From positions 124,001 to 188,000 of the forward strand of contig NZ_JAGGKQ010000001.1 of NCBI RefSeq assembly GCF_017873815.1: 64,000 nucleotides of DNA, given 5' to 3'. Origin of the DNA: Halorubrum alkaliphilum. GTDB taxonomy: Archaea > Halobacteriota > Halobacteria > Halobacteriales > Haloferacaceae. The position numbers and the translations under genes were made by a program. Positions 34,571-43,153 of this stretch are shown here, one piece after another. Positions within the stretch are counted from its first letter, which is position 1, and each line of letters starts with the position of its first letter. The notes under the pieces were generated by a model that made no database searches, was not told the DNA's origin, and saw only the letters and a list, made by a program, of their open reading frames with translations.

Positions 34571-34720
34571 GACGTTTTGCGGAGGACCCGCGAGACTTGC
34601 TGAAATCTTATAAGTAGGTGTGTTCGTCCCCGCTAGGGGTATTATAACCGAACGATCGGAACGGCGGCCGGTTGGATAGATCGATACGCTTGACAGTTCA
34701 CCGACTCGTCACTCAGCAGC

Positions 34721-35719
34721 TCACCGACCCGTCAGCGCCTCGCTCGCGGGCGCGAACTCGATCGGTTCCCCCCGACCAGCTTCGCTCGCACGTTTATATA
34801 GCATGTATGCGGCGGCGGTCGTCTCGATCCCGGTTCCACCCGAATCGAACACCGTCACCTCGTCGTCGCTCGTTCGACCCGGATGGTCGCCGGCGACGAC
34901 CTCCCCGAGTTCAGCGGCAACTCCCTCTCCCGCGTCGACCAGTCCAGCCTCGACCGCGGCGAGGAACGACCCGGCGTCCTGCGTCGCGCGCGCCCGGAGG
35001 TCGGGGATGTACGTGGCCCGCGCGACCAGTTCCGGAGGGAGTTCGTTCTTTTCAGGATGGTACTGCCCCATCGCCGTGACGTGAGTTCCCGGTTCGACGT
35101 CGTCGTCGATCACCGGATCGCTCGCCGTCGTTGCGGTGATGGCGACATCCGCGCCCGACAGCGCCGCGCTCGCGCTCTCGACGGCCGAGACCTCGGCGTC
35201 GATCCGGTCGCGGAACGCCGCGGCGAACGCCTCGCGGTTCTCGGCGGTCGGCGAGAACACCCGCACCACCTCGAAGTCGCGGACGGTCGCGGTCGTCGCC
35301 AGTTGACCGCGCGCCTGCGCACCGCTGCCGATCACCGCGATTTCGGTCGCGTCCTCGCGAGCGAGCGCGTCGACACCGACCGCGCCGGCCGCGCCGGTTT
35401 TGAACGGGTTCATTGACGCGCCGTCGAGCAGCGCGAGCGGTGCGCCCGACTCCGCGTCGAACAGCGGCGTCATGAACCAAGCGTCCTCCGCGCCGAAGCC
35501 GGCGGAGTAGGTGTACCCGCCCATCGCGCCGGTCTCCGGGAGCACCGCCGCGTACGTCGTGAGCATCCCCGGCGGGTCGTGATTCGTAAGCTTCGTCCGC
35601 GGTTCCGCCGGCGCACCCTCCCCGACCTGCCGGTAGCCGTCGCGGACGGCGGCGACGTAGTCGGCCGGCTCGGCGAGGTCGTCGACATCACCGCTCGTGA
35701 GGAACAACGCGTCCGTCAT
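34721..35719 (-). CDS. ornithine cyclodeaminase/mu-crystallin family dehydrogenase
   Basis: A 332-residue NAD(P)-dependent enzyme. RTKLTNHDPPGMLTTYAAVL, ALLDGASMNPFKTGAAGAV and the Rossmann loop VIGSGAQARGQL (about 128-139) are typical of the OCD/mu-crystallin family, whose members include ornithine cyclodeaminase, alanine dehydrogenase (archaeal) and ketimine reductases. The C-terminal GEVVAGDHPGRTSDDEVTVF with DSGGTGIETTAAAY is also as expected. The canonical ornithine-binding residues cannot be confirmed by eye, so an alanine dehydrogenase or ketimine reductase is equally possible. Confidence 0.87.
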   Translation of the reverse strand: MTDALFLTSGDVDDLAEPADYVAAVRDGYRQVGEGAPAEPRTKLTNHDPPGMLTTYAAVLPETGAMGGYTYSAGFGAEDAWFMTPLFDAESGAPLALLDGASMNPFKTGAAGAVGVDALAREDATEIAVIGSGAQARGQLATTATVRDFEVVRVFSPTAENREAFAAAFRDRIDAEVSAVESASAALSGADVAITATTASDPVIDDDVEPGTHVTAMGQYHPEKNELPPELVARATYIPDLRARATQDAGSFLAAVEAGLVDAGEGVAAELGEVVAGDHPGRTSDDEVTVFDSGGTGIETTAAAYMLYKRASEAGRGEPIEFAPASEALTGR

Positions 35720-35820
35720 ACCCGACGGGAGGAACTGGAGCGTCTAAACGGTACAGGAAACAGCGCATTATAAAAGGGTTCGTGCCGAAGCGGTTCGCGG
35801 CTACCTCGGTGGTCCGGAGC

Positions 35821-36063
35821 TTAATCGGAGCCCCCGGACGCCGTGCGGCTGCCGTGCGAGCCGGAGTCCATGGACGGGGTCGACCCGTCGGCTCCCGGGA
35901 GCGGATTCCGGACGAACATCGCGTGGGCCATGATCCCCAGCGCGATGCTCGCGCCCACGGGAAGCGCTAGCGTGAACGGCAGTCCGACCAGGTTCAGGAG
36001 GACGGTGACTCCGAACAGGGCAGCCGGGATGAGCCCGAGGACGTAGTCGTAGTACCCAGTCAT
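35821..36063 (-). CDS. small membrane protein with two helices
   Basis: An 80-residue protein with two hydrophobic helices (about 6-28 and 30-50) and a Ser/Gly/Asp-rich C-terminal tail of about 25 residues (SMDSGSHGSRTASGGSD). MTGYYDYVLGLIPAALFG at the start is shared by a common haloarchaeal small membrane protein family of unknown role. No neighbour gives a hint. Confidence 0.68.
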   Translation of the reverse strand: MTGYYDYVLGLIPAALFGVTVLLNLVGLPFTLALPVGASIALGIMAHAMFVRNPLPGADGSTPSMDSGSHGSRTASGGSD

Positions 36064-36366
36064 AATTCATGTGTACTTATGTCACGAATCCACTTAATCG
36101 TTTCTTGTTGGGGTCTCGTTACGATCTGATTGAGTACCTGAATCCAACTCATAACTTATGGCGTGATGAGATCGGGGACACGTCGTGGAGTAAGTCGGAT
36201 CGGTTTCGAGCGAATTCCCTACGGAACCACGGCGTGGTAACACGATCCGGCCCGATGCCGGGGAGCTACGTGAAAAGGAGACGGGTGGGACGAAGCCAAC
36301 GAGTGCGGTGGCGACGAAGACGGCGAGGCCGACGGAAGCGGCGACGAAGACGGGAGCGATGTTCGC
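36064..36366. other. 303-base non-coding stretch, lower G+C, one hydrophobic remnant
   Basis: Most of this stretch (36064-36260) is lower in G+C than its surroundings and shows no gene. From 36366 back to about 36270 on the minus strand, directly after the TAG stop of the DUF3054 gene and in the same frame, about 30 codons encode a hydrophobic segment (NIAPVFVAASVGLAVFVATA), with no start codon of its own. It may be a decayed end of the gene or a lost small gene. Confidence 0.45.
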
Positions 36367-36777
36367 CTACCGAACCCGGAAGTAGATCGCGCGCCAGCCG
36401 CCGAGCGCGAGCGCACCGAGTACGAACGTTATCGCCATGAACGTCGGAGCCGCGTTGCCGCGGAACGCGAACTCGCGGAGAACGAACCCGACGACGGCCG
36501 CGGGGACCCACGACCGAATCGCGAGCGGCACCGACGATTTGGCCGTCTCGACCGCACCCGCGGAGTACGCGCCGACCAGCGGAGCGAACAGGGCCCACCC
36601 GATCAGGAACGGAGCCCACACGCCGAGGAGGTATACGGGGTCGTCGAGCAGGAAGTCGACCCCTGTGTGGTTGACCGTTCCGACGGTCAACAGCGCCAGC
36701 AACACGAGAACGTCACCGACCGCGAGCGGGGCCGCCGCGCGGTCCAGACGTTCGGCCAGAAACGACGTGTCGTCCAT
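36367..36777 (-). CDS. DUF3054 family membrane protein
   Basis: A 136-residue protein with four hydrophobic segments (about 18-36, 47-70, 88-103, 112-132). Order and motifs VGDVLVLLALLTVGTVNHTG, FLIGWALFAPLVGAYSA and the closing LGGWRAIYFRVR fit DUF3054, an uncharacterised membrane family frequent in haloarchaea and actinobacteria. The reading frame goes on after TAG into another hydrophobic stretch (see the non-coding entry). Confidence 0.8.
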   Translation of the reverse strand: MDDTSFLAERLDRAAAPLAVGDVLVLLALLTVGTVNHTGVDFLLDDPVYLLGVWAPFLIGWALFAPLVGAYSAGAVETAKSSVPLAIRSWVPAAVVGFVLREFAFRGNAAPTFMAITFVLGALALGGWRAIYFRVR

Positions 36778-36865
36778 ACGACCCCGTCGGACCCGCCCCC
36801 ACTTTTACGTACGGATCCGCTCCGGGGGAGCGATCACCGGTGACTCCCCGACGCCCCGTTCCAGA

Positions 36866-38113
36866 TCACTCGTACAGCGGGTACTCCGCACAGAGTTCGA
36901 CGACGCGCTCGCCGACCTCGTAGATGACGTCCTCGCTGTCGACGTCGTCGACGACGCGATAGATGAGGTCGCCGACTTCCTCGATGGCGTCCTCGTCGAA
37001 CCCGCGAGTCGTGAGGCCGGCAGTGCCCGCGCGGATCCCCGAGGGGTTGAACGGCGATCGAGTCTCGCCGGGCACCGTGTTGCCGTTGAGGACGACGTTC
37101 GCGGCCGCGAGCGCGTCCTCCGCGTCGCCGCCCGAGAGGTCGGGATGCGAGTCGCGGAGGTCCGCGAGGATCAGGTGGTTGTCGGTGCCGCCGGAGACGA
37201 GCGAGAGCCCGTGACCCTGTAGCGTCTCGGCGAGGACCTCGGCGTTGTCGACGACCGCCTGCGCGTACTCCTCGAACTCGGGCTCTAACGCCTCCTTGAA
37301 CCCGACCGCCTTGCCCGCGACGTTGTGCATCAGCGGACCGCCCTGCCCGCCGGGGAACACCGCCTTGTCGATGTCGTCGGCGAACTCCTCGTCACACATC
37401 ACGATCCCGCCGCGACCGGCGCGGATCGTCTTGTGGGTCGAACCGGTGACGAAGTCGGCGACGCCGACCGGCGAGGGGTGGACGCCGGCGGCGACGAGGC
37501 CGGTGATGTGGGCGATGTCCGCGAGATGGTAGGCGTCGACCGCGTCGGCGGCCGCCTGGATCGCCTCCCAGTCGACCGTCCGTGGGTACGCGGAGTAGCC
37601 GGAGACGATCACGTCGGGGTCGAACTCCTCGGCCGTCTCGTGAAGACCGTCGTAGTCGATGTATCCGGTTTCGGGATCGACCTCGTACTGTTCGACCTCG
37701 TAGATCTGTCCGGTGAAGTTCGCCGGGTGACCGTGCGAGAGGTGGCCGCCGTGGTTCAACTCCAGCGACAAGATCTTGTCGCCGGGATCGAGGATCGAGT
37801 AGTACACGGCCTGGTTCGCCTGCGTCCCCGAGTGTGGCTGGACGTTGACGTGTTCGGCCCCCCACAGTTCCTTCGCGCGCTCGATGGCGAGTTCCTCGAC
37901 CTCGTCAGCGTGCTCACAGCCGGCGTAGTAGCGTGCCCCAGGGTACCCCTCGGCGTACTTGTTGGTGAGGACGCTTCCCTGTGCCTCCATCACTGCCTCG
38001 CTGACGTGGTTCTCGCTCGCGATCATCGCCAGCGTCTCCTCCTGTCTCGTGCGCTCTCCAGCCAGGGCGTCCGCGACCGCCGGGTCGACCGCCCGGAGGC
38101 TCTCGTTGTCCAT
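36866..38113 (-). CDS. glyA: serine hydroxymethyltransferase
   Basis: A 415-residue PLP enzyme that interconverts Ser and Gly with a folate-type C1 carrier. Markers: MIASENHVSEAVMEAQGSVL, YAEGYPGARYYAGCEHADEV, NVQPHSGTQANQAVY, the Schiff-base Lys in TGSTHKTIRAGRGG (about 224-237), and GIRAGTAGLTTRGF. Length fits the family. GCTTAATGTA on the minus strand (about 38136-38145) is a TATA box 27 bases before the ATG. The divergent neighbour is tbsP. Confidence 0.97.
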   Translation of the reverse strand: MDNESLRAVDPAVADALAGERTRQEETLAMIASENHVSEAVMEAQGSVLTNKYAEGYPGARYYAGCEHADEVEELAIERAKELWGAEHVNVQPHSGTQANQAVYYSILDPGDKILSLELNHGGHLSHGHPANFTGQIYEVEQYEVDPETGYIDYDGLHETAEEFDPDVIVSGYSAYPRTVDWEAIQAAADAVDAYHLADIAHITGLVAAGVHPSPVGVADFVTGSTHKTIRAGRGGIVMCDEEFADDIDKAVFPGGQGGPLMHNVAGKAVGFKEALEPEFEEYAQAVVDNAEVLAETLQGHGLSLVSGGTDNHLILADLRDSHPDLSGGDAEDALAAANVVLNGNTVPGETRSPFNPSGIRAGTAGLTTRGFDEDAIEEVGDLIYRVVDDVDSEDVIYEVGERVVELCAEYPLYE

Positions 38114-38246
38114 GTTCGTTGTGGGGCGGGACGGTACATTAAGCCTGTCCGTCGACGGCCGTCTCGACAATCCTGTGTACTATCGCTGATCGACTATTTT
38201 CACGGGATAGAACCGCTATACCCCGGTTGTTCGCTTCCCAAACCCG

Positions 38247-38259
38247 TTAATATTAAATA
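38247..38259 (+). promoter_or_regulatory. TATA region of tbsP
   Basis: TTAATATTAAATA lies about 35 bases before the ATG at 38288 and includes a 10-bp palindrome. A second T-rich box CTTTTATAC (38270-38278) is nearer. The promoter is in the gap shared with glyA. Confidence 0.45.
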
Positions 38260-38287
38260 CAGAACCACCTTTTATACTGAGAGATAT

Positions 38288-39103
38288 ATGGTATCGAATT
38301 TACTTGAGGCGGACGTAGAAAACGTCCTGGACGAGGCGTTCGCGGGGACGGACGAGGAACTACTCGTGGTCGACCCGTCCGCGGAGACCATCGTCGCGCT
38401 CGTCGAGGCCGGCATCCGACGAGAGAACCTTCCGCGGATATCAATGCTCGGCGCCGAGCGCGTCTTGAAGACCGTCATGGACGACTTCCTCGTCGCCTCG
38501 AAGGCGGCGGATCTCGTCTCTGACGGCTCGCTGTCGCTCAGGATCCTCCCGGACGACGTCGACAACGCGTTGTTCGTGTCGCCGTCCCGTGCGGTGGCGA
38601 TCGTGAGCGCCGCGAATCGGGTTGCCGCCCTCTCCACGACGGACGATGCCTTCGTCTCGGAAGTGTACGAGACGCACCGAGAGGCGTTCGAGGACGCCGA
38701 GGAGTACACGCTCCGAACCCCGGCGATCAGTCGGGTTCGAGAGACATTGGCGTCCGACATCGGGGAGGCAGCACGCGACGACTTCGACGCGATCCTCGAG
38801 TCGCTAGAAGCCGCCCGTGGCGGAGCGAACGGACTCGACGAGGTCACCGTCTCGTTGCTCGTCGCCGCCCGCAACGACGTGCTGTTGTACGACATCTCGA
38901 AGTGGGGAGAGGACATCGGGATCGCCTCGAAGGCGACCTTCTCGCGCACCAAGACGCGGCTCGAGGACCTCGGGATCATCGACACCGAAAAGGTCCCCAT
39001 CGATGTCGGCCGCCCCCGACTCCGGCTTAAAATCGGCGACGACCGGCTCGTCGGTGTCGACGCCGCCGAGTTCGCGGAGATCGCCGTCGACCTGATCGAA
39101 TAG
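38288..39103 (+). CDS. tbsP: transcriptional regulator TbsP
   Basis: A 271-residue protein matching the haloarchaeal DUF5821/TbsP family. In Haloferax TbsP was found as a suppressor of trmB loss and acts with TrmB on the gluconeogenic gapII gene, as I recall. The N-terminal 140 residues form a domain that begins MVSNLLEADVENVLDEAF; the C-terminal part (about 190-255) is a winged helix (LLYDISKWGEDIGIASKATF, then SRTKTRLEDLGIIDTEKVPI). A T-tract terminator follows. It likely tunes glucose/gluconeogenic genes, by family. Confidence 0.88.
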   Translation: MVSNLLEADVENVLDEAFAGTDEELLVVDPSAETIVALVEAGIRRENLPRISMLGAERVLKTVMDDFLVASKAADLVSDGSLSLRILPDDVDNALFVSPSRAVAIVSAANRVAALSTTDDAFVSEVYETHREAFEDAEEYTLRTPAISRVRETLASDIGEAARDDFDAILESLEAARGGANGLDEVTVSLLVAARNDVLLYDISKWGEDIGIASKATFSRTKTRLEDLGIIDTEKVPIDVGRPRLRLKIGDDRLVGVDAAEFAEIAVDLIE

Positions 39104-39154
39104 CGGATCGGGTCTCATAGCGGATCCGATCGGGGGAGTCGAACGGTCTCTCGT

Positions 39155-39177
39155 GCCCGCCCCCGCGGGCTTTTTTT
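39155..39177 (+). terminator. hairpin plus T7 terminator after tbsP
   Basis: GCCCGC-CCCC-GCGGGC (39155-39170) followed by seven T residues looks just like a bacterial intrinsic terminator. In archaea the T-tract alone is usually sufficient. It lies 51 bases after tbsP and 23 before the YcaO gene. Confidence 0.65.
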
Positions 39178-39200
39178 GCCCTCTTCCCGTCTACATCGTC

Positions 39201-40907
39201 ATGGATATCGGACTGGTCGGAGACGGGCCCGCGGTCGCCGCCGTCGAGACCGCGCTCGGCGACGTTGACGTGAACGTGATGCCGGTGGAGCCGGCACTGT
39301 TGGACGGGTTCGACCTCGGCGTCGTCGTCGGAACGACCGGGTCCGAGGCGTTCGAGACGGCAAACGATCGGCTGGATCGGTGGGTTGCCATCGAGGTCGG
39401 CGGGCTCGGGGGAGTGCCGATCGAGGGCGTTGACGCTGCGGTAAGCGTCCTCGACGACGCGTGTTACGACTGCCTGCGGGTCCGGGTCGCTGCCGGCGAT
39501 ACCGAACCGGCGGAGGCTCCGCGCGGGACGCGCTCGGCGGTTCGCTACGCGGGGGCGGTCGCCGGTCGTCGAACGATCCGACTGCTCGCCGGCGACCCGG
39601 TCGCGGACACGGTTCTCGAAGTTCCGGGACCGGAGCGATCGCTGGTTCCGGTGCCGGGTTGTGGCTGTGGCCCGGAGCCGGGAGACGCGCTCCCGAGAGC
39701 GGGGGAGGAACGCTCGATTGACGACGCGCTCGACCGTGCGGAGCGCGCGGTCGATTCCCGGATCGGCCTCCTCTCCGAGGTCGGCGAGCGCGAGTCGTTC
39801 CCGCTCCCCTACTACGTCTCGCGGCTCGCGGACACGACCGACTTCTCCGACGCTCGGGCCGCGGAGTTCGCCGGCGGTGCCGACGACGGCTGGGACGCCG
39901 CGTTCATGAAGGCGCTCGGCGAAGGACTCGAACGCTACGCTGCTGGCGTCTACCGGTCGGCCTCTTTTATAACCGGGACCGCGGACGACGTCCCGAACCC
40001 GGTGGCTCCCGGCGCGTTCGTTCGCCCGGAAAGCGCCGCCACCTACGACGCCGACGACACCCTGCCATGGACGACCGGCGAGCGGTTGGTATCGAGCGGG
40101 GACGACGGCGGTGGTCTCGTGAGCCTCCCCGCGGAGTTCGTGGCGTTTCCGCCGCCGGAGAACCGATACCGTCCCGCGATCACCACGGGGCTCGGCCTCG
40201 GAAACTCCGGGCCGGAGGCTGCGCTGTCCGGGCTCTACGAGGTGATCGAGCGCGACGCGACGATGACGACGTGGTACTCGACGACGGAGCCGCTGGGGAT
40301 CGACGTGGACGACCCGACGTTCGACCGGCTCACGAAGCGCGCGCGAGCGGAGTCGCTGACGGTCTCCCCGTTGTTAGTCACGACCGACATCGACGTCCCG
40401 GTCGTCGCGGTCGGCGTCCATCGTGACGGGGAGTGGCCCCGGTTCGCGGCCGGGTCGGGCGCGGACCTCGATCCCGTCGCCGCCGCGCGGAGCGCGCTCG
40501 CGGAGGCGCTCCAGAACTGGACGGAGCTCAGGTCGATGGGAGAGGCGGCGGCCGACGACGAGAGCGCCGCCATCGGACGTCACGCGTCGTTCCCGGATGT
40601 CACTCGCGAGTTCTTCGATCCGGACGCGACGGTTCCGGCGGAGGGGCTTGGCGAGCCGGAGCCGTCGGGGAACGCGGCGCTCGACGCGGTCGTCGAGCGG
40701 GCTCGGTCGGTCGGGCTCGATCCCCTCGTCTCGCGGACGACGACCCGGGACGTGGCCGCGCTCGGCTTCGAGGCGGTTCGGGTGCTCGTTCCTGAGGCAC
40801 AGCCACTCTTCACCGGCGACCCGTTCTTCGGCGACCGCGCCCGCGACGTCCCGCGATCGATGGGATTCGAGCCGACGCTCGACCGGGAGTACCATCCGTT
40901 CCCGTAG
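39201..40907 (+). CDS. YcaO-domain cyclodehydratase-like protein with short zinc-binding N-terminal domain
   Basis: A 568-residue YcaO protein. YcaO enzymes use ATP to phosphorylate a peptide amide, forming azolines or thioamides. The N-terminal domain (about 1-165) starts with a Rossmann-like GLVGDGPAVAAVETAL and has CYDC (Cys88, Cys91) and GCGCG (Cys154, Cys156), which resembles the zinc tetrad of the ThiF-like cyclodehydratase partner. The YcaO domain (about 185-560) has the ATP/Mg-binding glutamates in ALGEGLERYAAG (about 237-248), LYEVIERDAT (about 345-354) and ALAEALQNWTELR (about 432-444). It ends YHPFP, near the PxPxP end of peptide cyclodehydratases. No precursor peptide or dehydrogenase lies nearby. 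Start is the ATG of MDIGLVGD. Confidence 0.85.
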   Translation: MDIGLVGDGPAVAAVETALGDVDVNVMPVEPALLDGFDLGVVVGTTGSEAFETANDRLDRWVAIEVGGLGGVPIEGVDAAVSVLDDACYDCLRVRVAAGDTEPAEAPRGTRSAVRYAGAVAGRRTIRLLAGDPVADTVLEVPGPERSLVPVPGCGCGPEPGDALPRAGEERSIDDALDRAERAVDSRIGLLSEVGERESFPLPYYVSRLADTTDFSDARAAEFAGGADDGWDAAFMKALGEGLERYAAGVYRSASFITGTADDVPNPVAPGAFVRPESAATYDADDTLPWTTGERLVSSGDDGGGLVSLPAEFVAFPPPENRYRPAITTGLGLGNSGPEAALSGLYEVIERDATMTTWYSTTEPLGIDVDDPTFDRLTKRARAESLTVSPLLVTTDIDVPVVAVGVHRDGEWPRFAAGSGADLDPVAAARSALAEALQNWTELRSMGEAAADDESAAIGRHASFPDVTREFFDPDATVPAEGLGEPEPSGNAALDAVVERARSVGLDPLVSRTTTRDVAALGFEAVRVLVPEAQPLFTGDPFFGDRARDVPRSMGFEPTLDREYHPFP

Positions 40908-41005
40908 CGAGACCATCGTTCGCGACCGCCCGACTCCGCTCGCACTCGTTCACCGTACCGACCCTACTCGAGTTCGTTCATCCTACTCCCCGCATCGGCC
41001 GAGCG

Positions 41006-41014
41006 TTTATATAT
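41006..41014 (+). promoter_or_regulatory. TATA box of the GH13 lipoprotein gene
   Basis: TTTATATAT is centred 33 bases before the ATG at 41043. The run between them, rich in A, has no Shine-Dalgarno sequence, so a nearly leaderless transcript is likely. Confidence 0.55.
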
Positions 41015-41042
41015 CCAAAACAATGATGAAATAGTACAGCAC

Positions 41043-42629
41043 ATGTCGTTAGACGCCGACGGTACCGACGAGAGCGACGGATCCGCGGCACCATCGGAAG
41101 CGGCGAACGCGGGGGCGGACGCCGCGGTTAAATCGTCGGACCCGGGGACGGACGCCGCCGGCGTGAAGCGTCGACGGTTCCTTCACGGGGCAGCAGCAAC
41201 CGCGACCACAGGAGTCGGACTCGGCGTCGCGGGGTGTCTCGGCGGGGAGGAACCGTCGGGGGATGCCGGCGACCTCCCGGAGCCTGCCGCGAGCGTCACT
41301 CGCGAGAGCGACGGCGAGGGGGTCATCTACCAGTACTTTCACACGCCTTGGAGGGAGGTGGAAGCGGACCTCGACCTGCTGGCGGACGCCGCGGTCGACG
41401 CGGTGTGGCTTCCGCAGCCGGCTCGCGGAAAACTCGAGTTCCAACACCTCGCAACGGCGGATCAGGAGGGGTTCTACGAGCCGGAACACCCGGAGTTCGG
41501 CCACCTCGAACCACATCCCCCACTTGGCTACCAGCCCGTCGACCTCCGCGAGTTCGACGGCGCGCTCGGCACCGAAAGGGAACTCCGGTCGCTCGTCGAG
41601 ACGGCTCACGACCGCGGCATCGAGGTGATCGTCGACACCGTGCTCAACCACATGGCGAACCCCGACCCCGCACCGGCGGACCTGTGGGGCGACGCGGACG
41701 ACCCGACCGCGACGACGCGGCTCGACTGGCCGCAGTTCGAGACGGAAGAACACTTCACACACGTCCCCGCTGACGACTACCGCGGCGAGATAGAGAACGA
41801 CCAGTACGACGAGTCGCTGTTGGCCCTTCCGAACCTCGACGTTCGTCATCCGGAGGTACAGGCGGCACACGCCGACTACCTGACCGCTATTACCGACATG
41901 GGGGTCGACGGCGTTCGGTTCGACGCCGCCGCACACGTCTGGCCGTGGTACTTCGAGGAGGAGATCATCCCACTCTGTGCGGATCTCGGCCTCTGGCGCG
42001 TCGGCGAGGTGTGGGAGGAGAGCCACACCGACAGGCTGCTGGAGTACGTCGACACCGGGATGGACGTGTTCGACTTTCCGCTGTACGCCGACGTGGTGGA
42101 CGCGTTCGAGCAGACCGATCTCTCGCTCGTCGCGGAGGGAAACGGAGTGGTCCACAAGAACCCCGACGCCGCCGTCACCTTCGTACAGAACCACGACGCG
42201 GCCGGACCGGGTGTCGGGCCCGGTTCACCGGAGGGCGAGCCGATGCGGCTTGCGACCGCGCTGATCCTCTCGTATCCCGGCACGCCACACCTGTTCCACA
42301 CCGCCGTCGGCGAGGACCTCGAGGACGACCGCGTTCGGGACCTGATCCGCGTCAAGAACGCGCTGGCGCGCGGCGAGTTGGTCCATCGTCACGTCGGCAG
42401 GGAAGTCTACCTCTACGAGCGCGAGGGGAACCTGCTCGCCGGAATCAACGTCGGTGACGACCTCCACACGTACACCGTCGAGGCGGGCTGGGAGCCGGGA
42501 ACTGCCCTCGTCGACTACGCGGGCGAAGGGGAGCCGATCGAGGTCGACGATACCGGCGAAGTCGCCGTAAGCGTGCCGGGCGGCGACTACGTGATGTACG
42601 CCCCCGAGCAGTCAGTTACCCACGACTGA
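41043..42629 (+). CDS. Tat-exported GH13 alpha-amylase-family lipoprotein
   Basis: A 528-residue glycoside hydrolase. The N-terminus is acidic, then a Tat signal (KRRRFLHGAAATATTGVGL) leads to lipobox GVAGC (Cys near 60), so it is exported folded and anchored outside by lipid. The GH13 regions are complete: DTVLNH (I), GVDGVRFDAAAH with nucleophile Asp (II), GEVW with acid/base Glu (III), FVQNHD (IV). A C-terminal beta domain (about 455-525) follows. It should act on alpha-1,4-glucans or maltodextrins outside the cell. Length and absence of a starch-binding domain fit small alpha-amylases. It is close to the TrmB-linked regulator TbsP, consistent with sugar metabolism, though that is only proximity. 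Confidence 0.9.
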   Translation: MSLDADGTDESDGSAAPSEAANAGADAAVKSSDPGTDAAGVKRRRFLHGAAATATTGVGLGVAGCLGGEEPSGDAGDLPEPAASVTRESDGEGVIYQYFHTPWREVEADLDLLADAAVDAVWLPQPARGKLEFQHLATADQEGFYEPEHPEFGHLEPHPPLGYQPVDLREFDGALGTERELRSLVETAHDRGIEVIVDTVLNHMANPDPAPADLWGDADDPTATTRLDWPQFETEEHFTHVPADDYRGEIENDQYDESLLALPNLDVRHPEVQAAHADYLTAITDMGVDGVRFDAAAHVWPWYFEEEIIPLCADLGLWRVGEVWEESHTDRLLEYVDTGMDVFDFPLYADVVDAFEQTDLSLVAEGNGVVHKNPDAAVTFVQNHDAAGPGVGPGSPEGEPMRLATALILSYPGTPHLFHTAVGEDLEDDRVRDLIRVKNALARGELVHRHVGREVYLYEREGNLLAGINVGDDLHTYTVEAGWEPGTALVDYAGEGEPIEVDDTGEVAVSVPGGDYVMYAPEQSVTHD

Positions 42630-42715
42630 AGTCGCAGGCTCGTCAGTGAACCCCCTGCCGAACGCCGAGCGAGGACCCCGGACGACCCGGGTATGAGGCA
42701 CCGCGCCCTCCCAAC

Positions 42716-42726
42716 GTTTTTAAGTA
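42716..42726 (+). promoter_or_regulatory. TATA box of the cupin gene
   Basis: GTTTTTAAGTA is centred 28 bases before the ATG at 42749, normal for a leaderless haloarchaeal transcript. Confidence 0.55.
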
Positions 42727-42748
42727 TCCACGCGTCGCCGGGACGGAC

Positions 42749-43087
42749 ATGGACATCGTATCGGACGAGTCGACGGAGTCGACCGAGGCGGTCCCCGGAG
42801 TTTACCTGACGCGGGGTCCGACCGGCGAGAAGGCCAGCATTCAGCGCTTTTATATCGAACCCGGCGCGGAGGTACCCGAACACGACCACCCCCACGAGCA
42901 GGTCGGAACCGTCACGAGCGGAACGCTCACGTTCGTCGTCGACGGCGAGGAGCGAGCCGTCCACGCGGGCGACACCTTCGCGATCCCCGGCGGCGAGCCC
43001 CACGCCGCGGTCAACGAGGGGGACGTCCCGGTTGAGGGGTTCGACGTGTTCGCGCCGCCGCGGCCGAACCCGGACTGGGAGGAGTGA
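42749..43087 (+). CDS. cupin domain protein
   Basis: A 112-residue single-domain cupin. Motif 1 PGAEVPEHDHPHEQVGTVTSG supplies the metal ligands (His, His, Glu/Gln) and motif 2 GDTFAIPGGEPHAAVN supplies the last His. It should form a small beta-barrel dimer that binds a divalent metal; catalytic and sensing cupins look alike here. It is followed by the beta-RFAP synthase homologue 66 bases on. Confidence 0.85.
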   Translation: MDIVSDESTESTEAVPGVYLTRGPTGEKASIQRFYIEPGAEVPEHDHPHEQVGTVTSGTLTFVVDGEERAVHAGDTFAIPGGEPHAAVNEGDVPVEGFDVFAPPRPNPDWEE

Positions 43088-43153
43088 GACGAAGGCGGTT
43101 TTCGCCCCCGTCTCGGTCGCTTTTATACGTCCGAACCGAACCCTCGTCCGAGC

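Noticed and set aside
36270..36369. TAG read through as pyrrolysine in the DUF3054 gene
   Set aside because: No pyrrolysine system is known in haloarchaea, and sequence after the hydrophobic segment is not protein-like.
37325..38287. Long N-terminal extension of tbsP (about 320 codons) overlapping glyA
   Set aside because: It is antisense to glyA; tbsP homology and its promoter point to the ATG at 38288.
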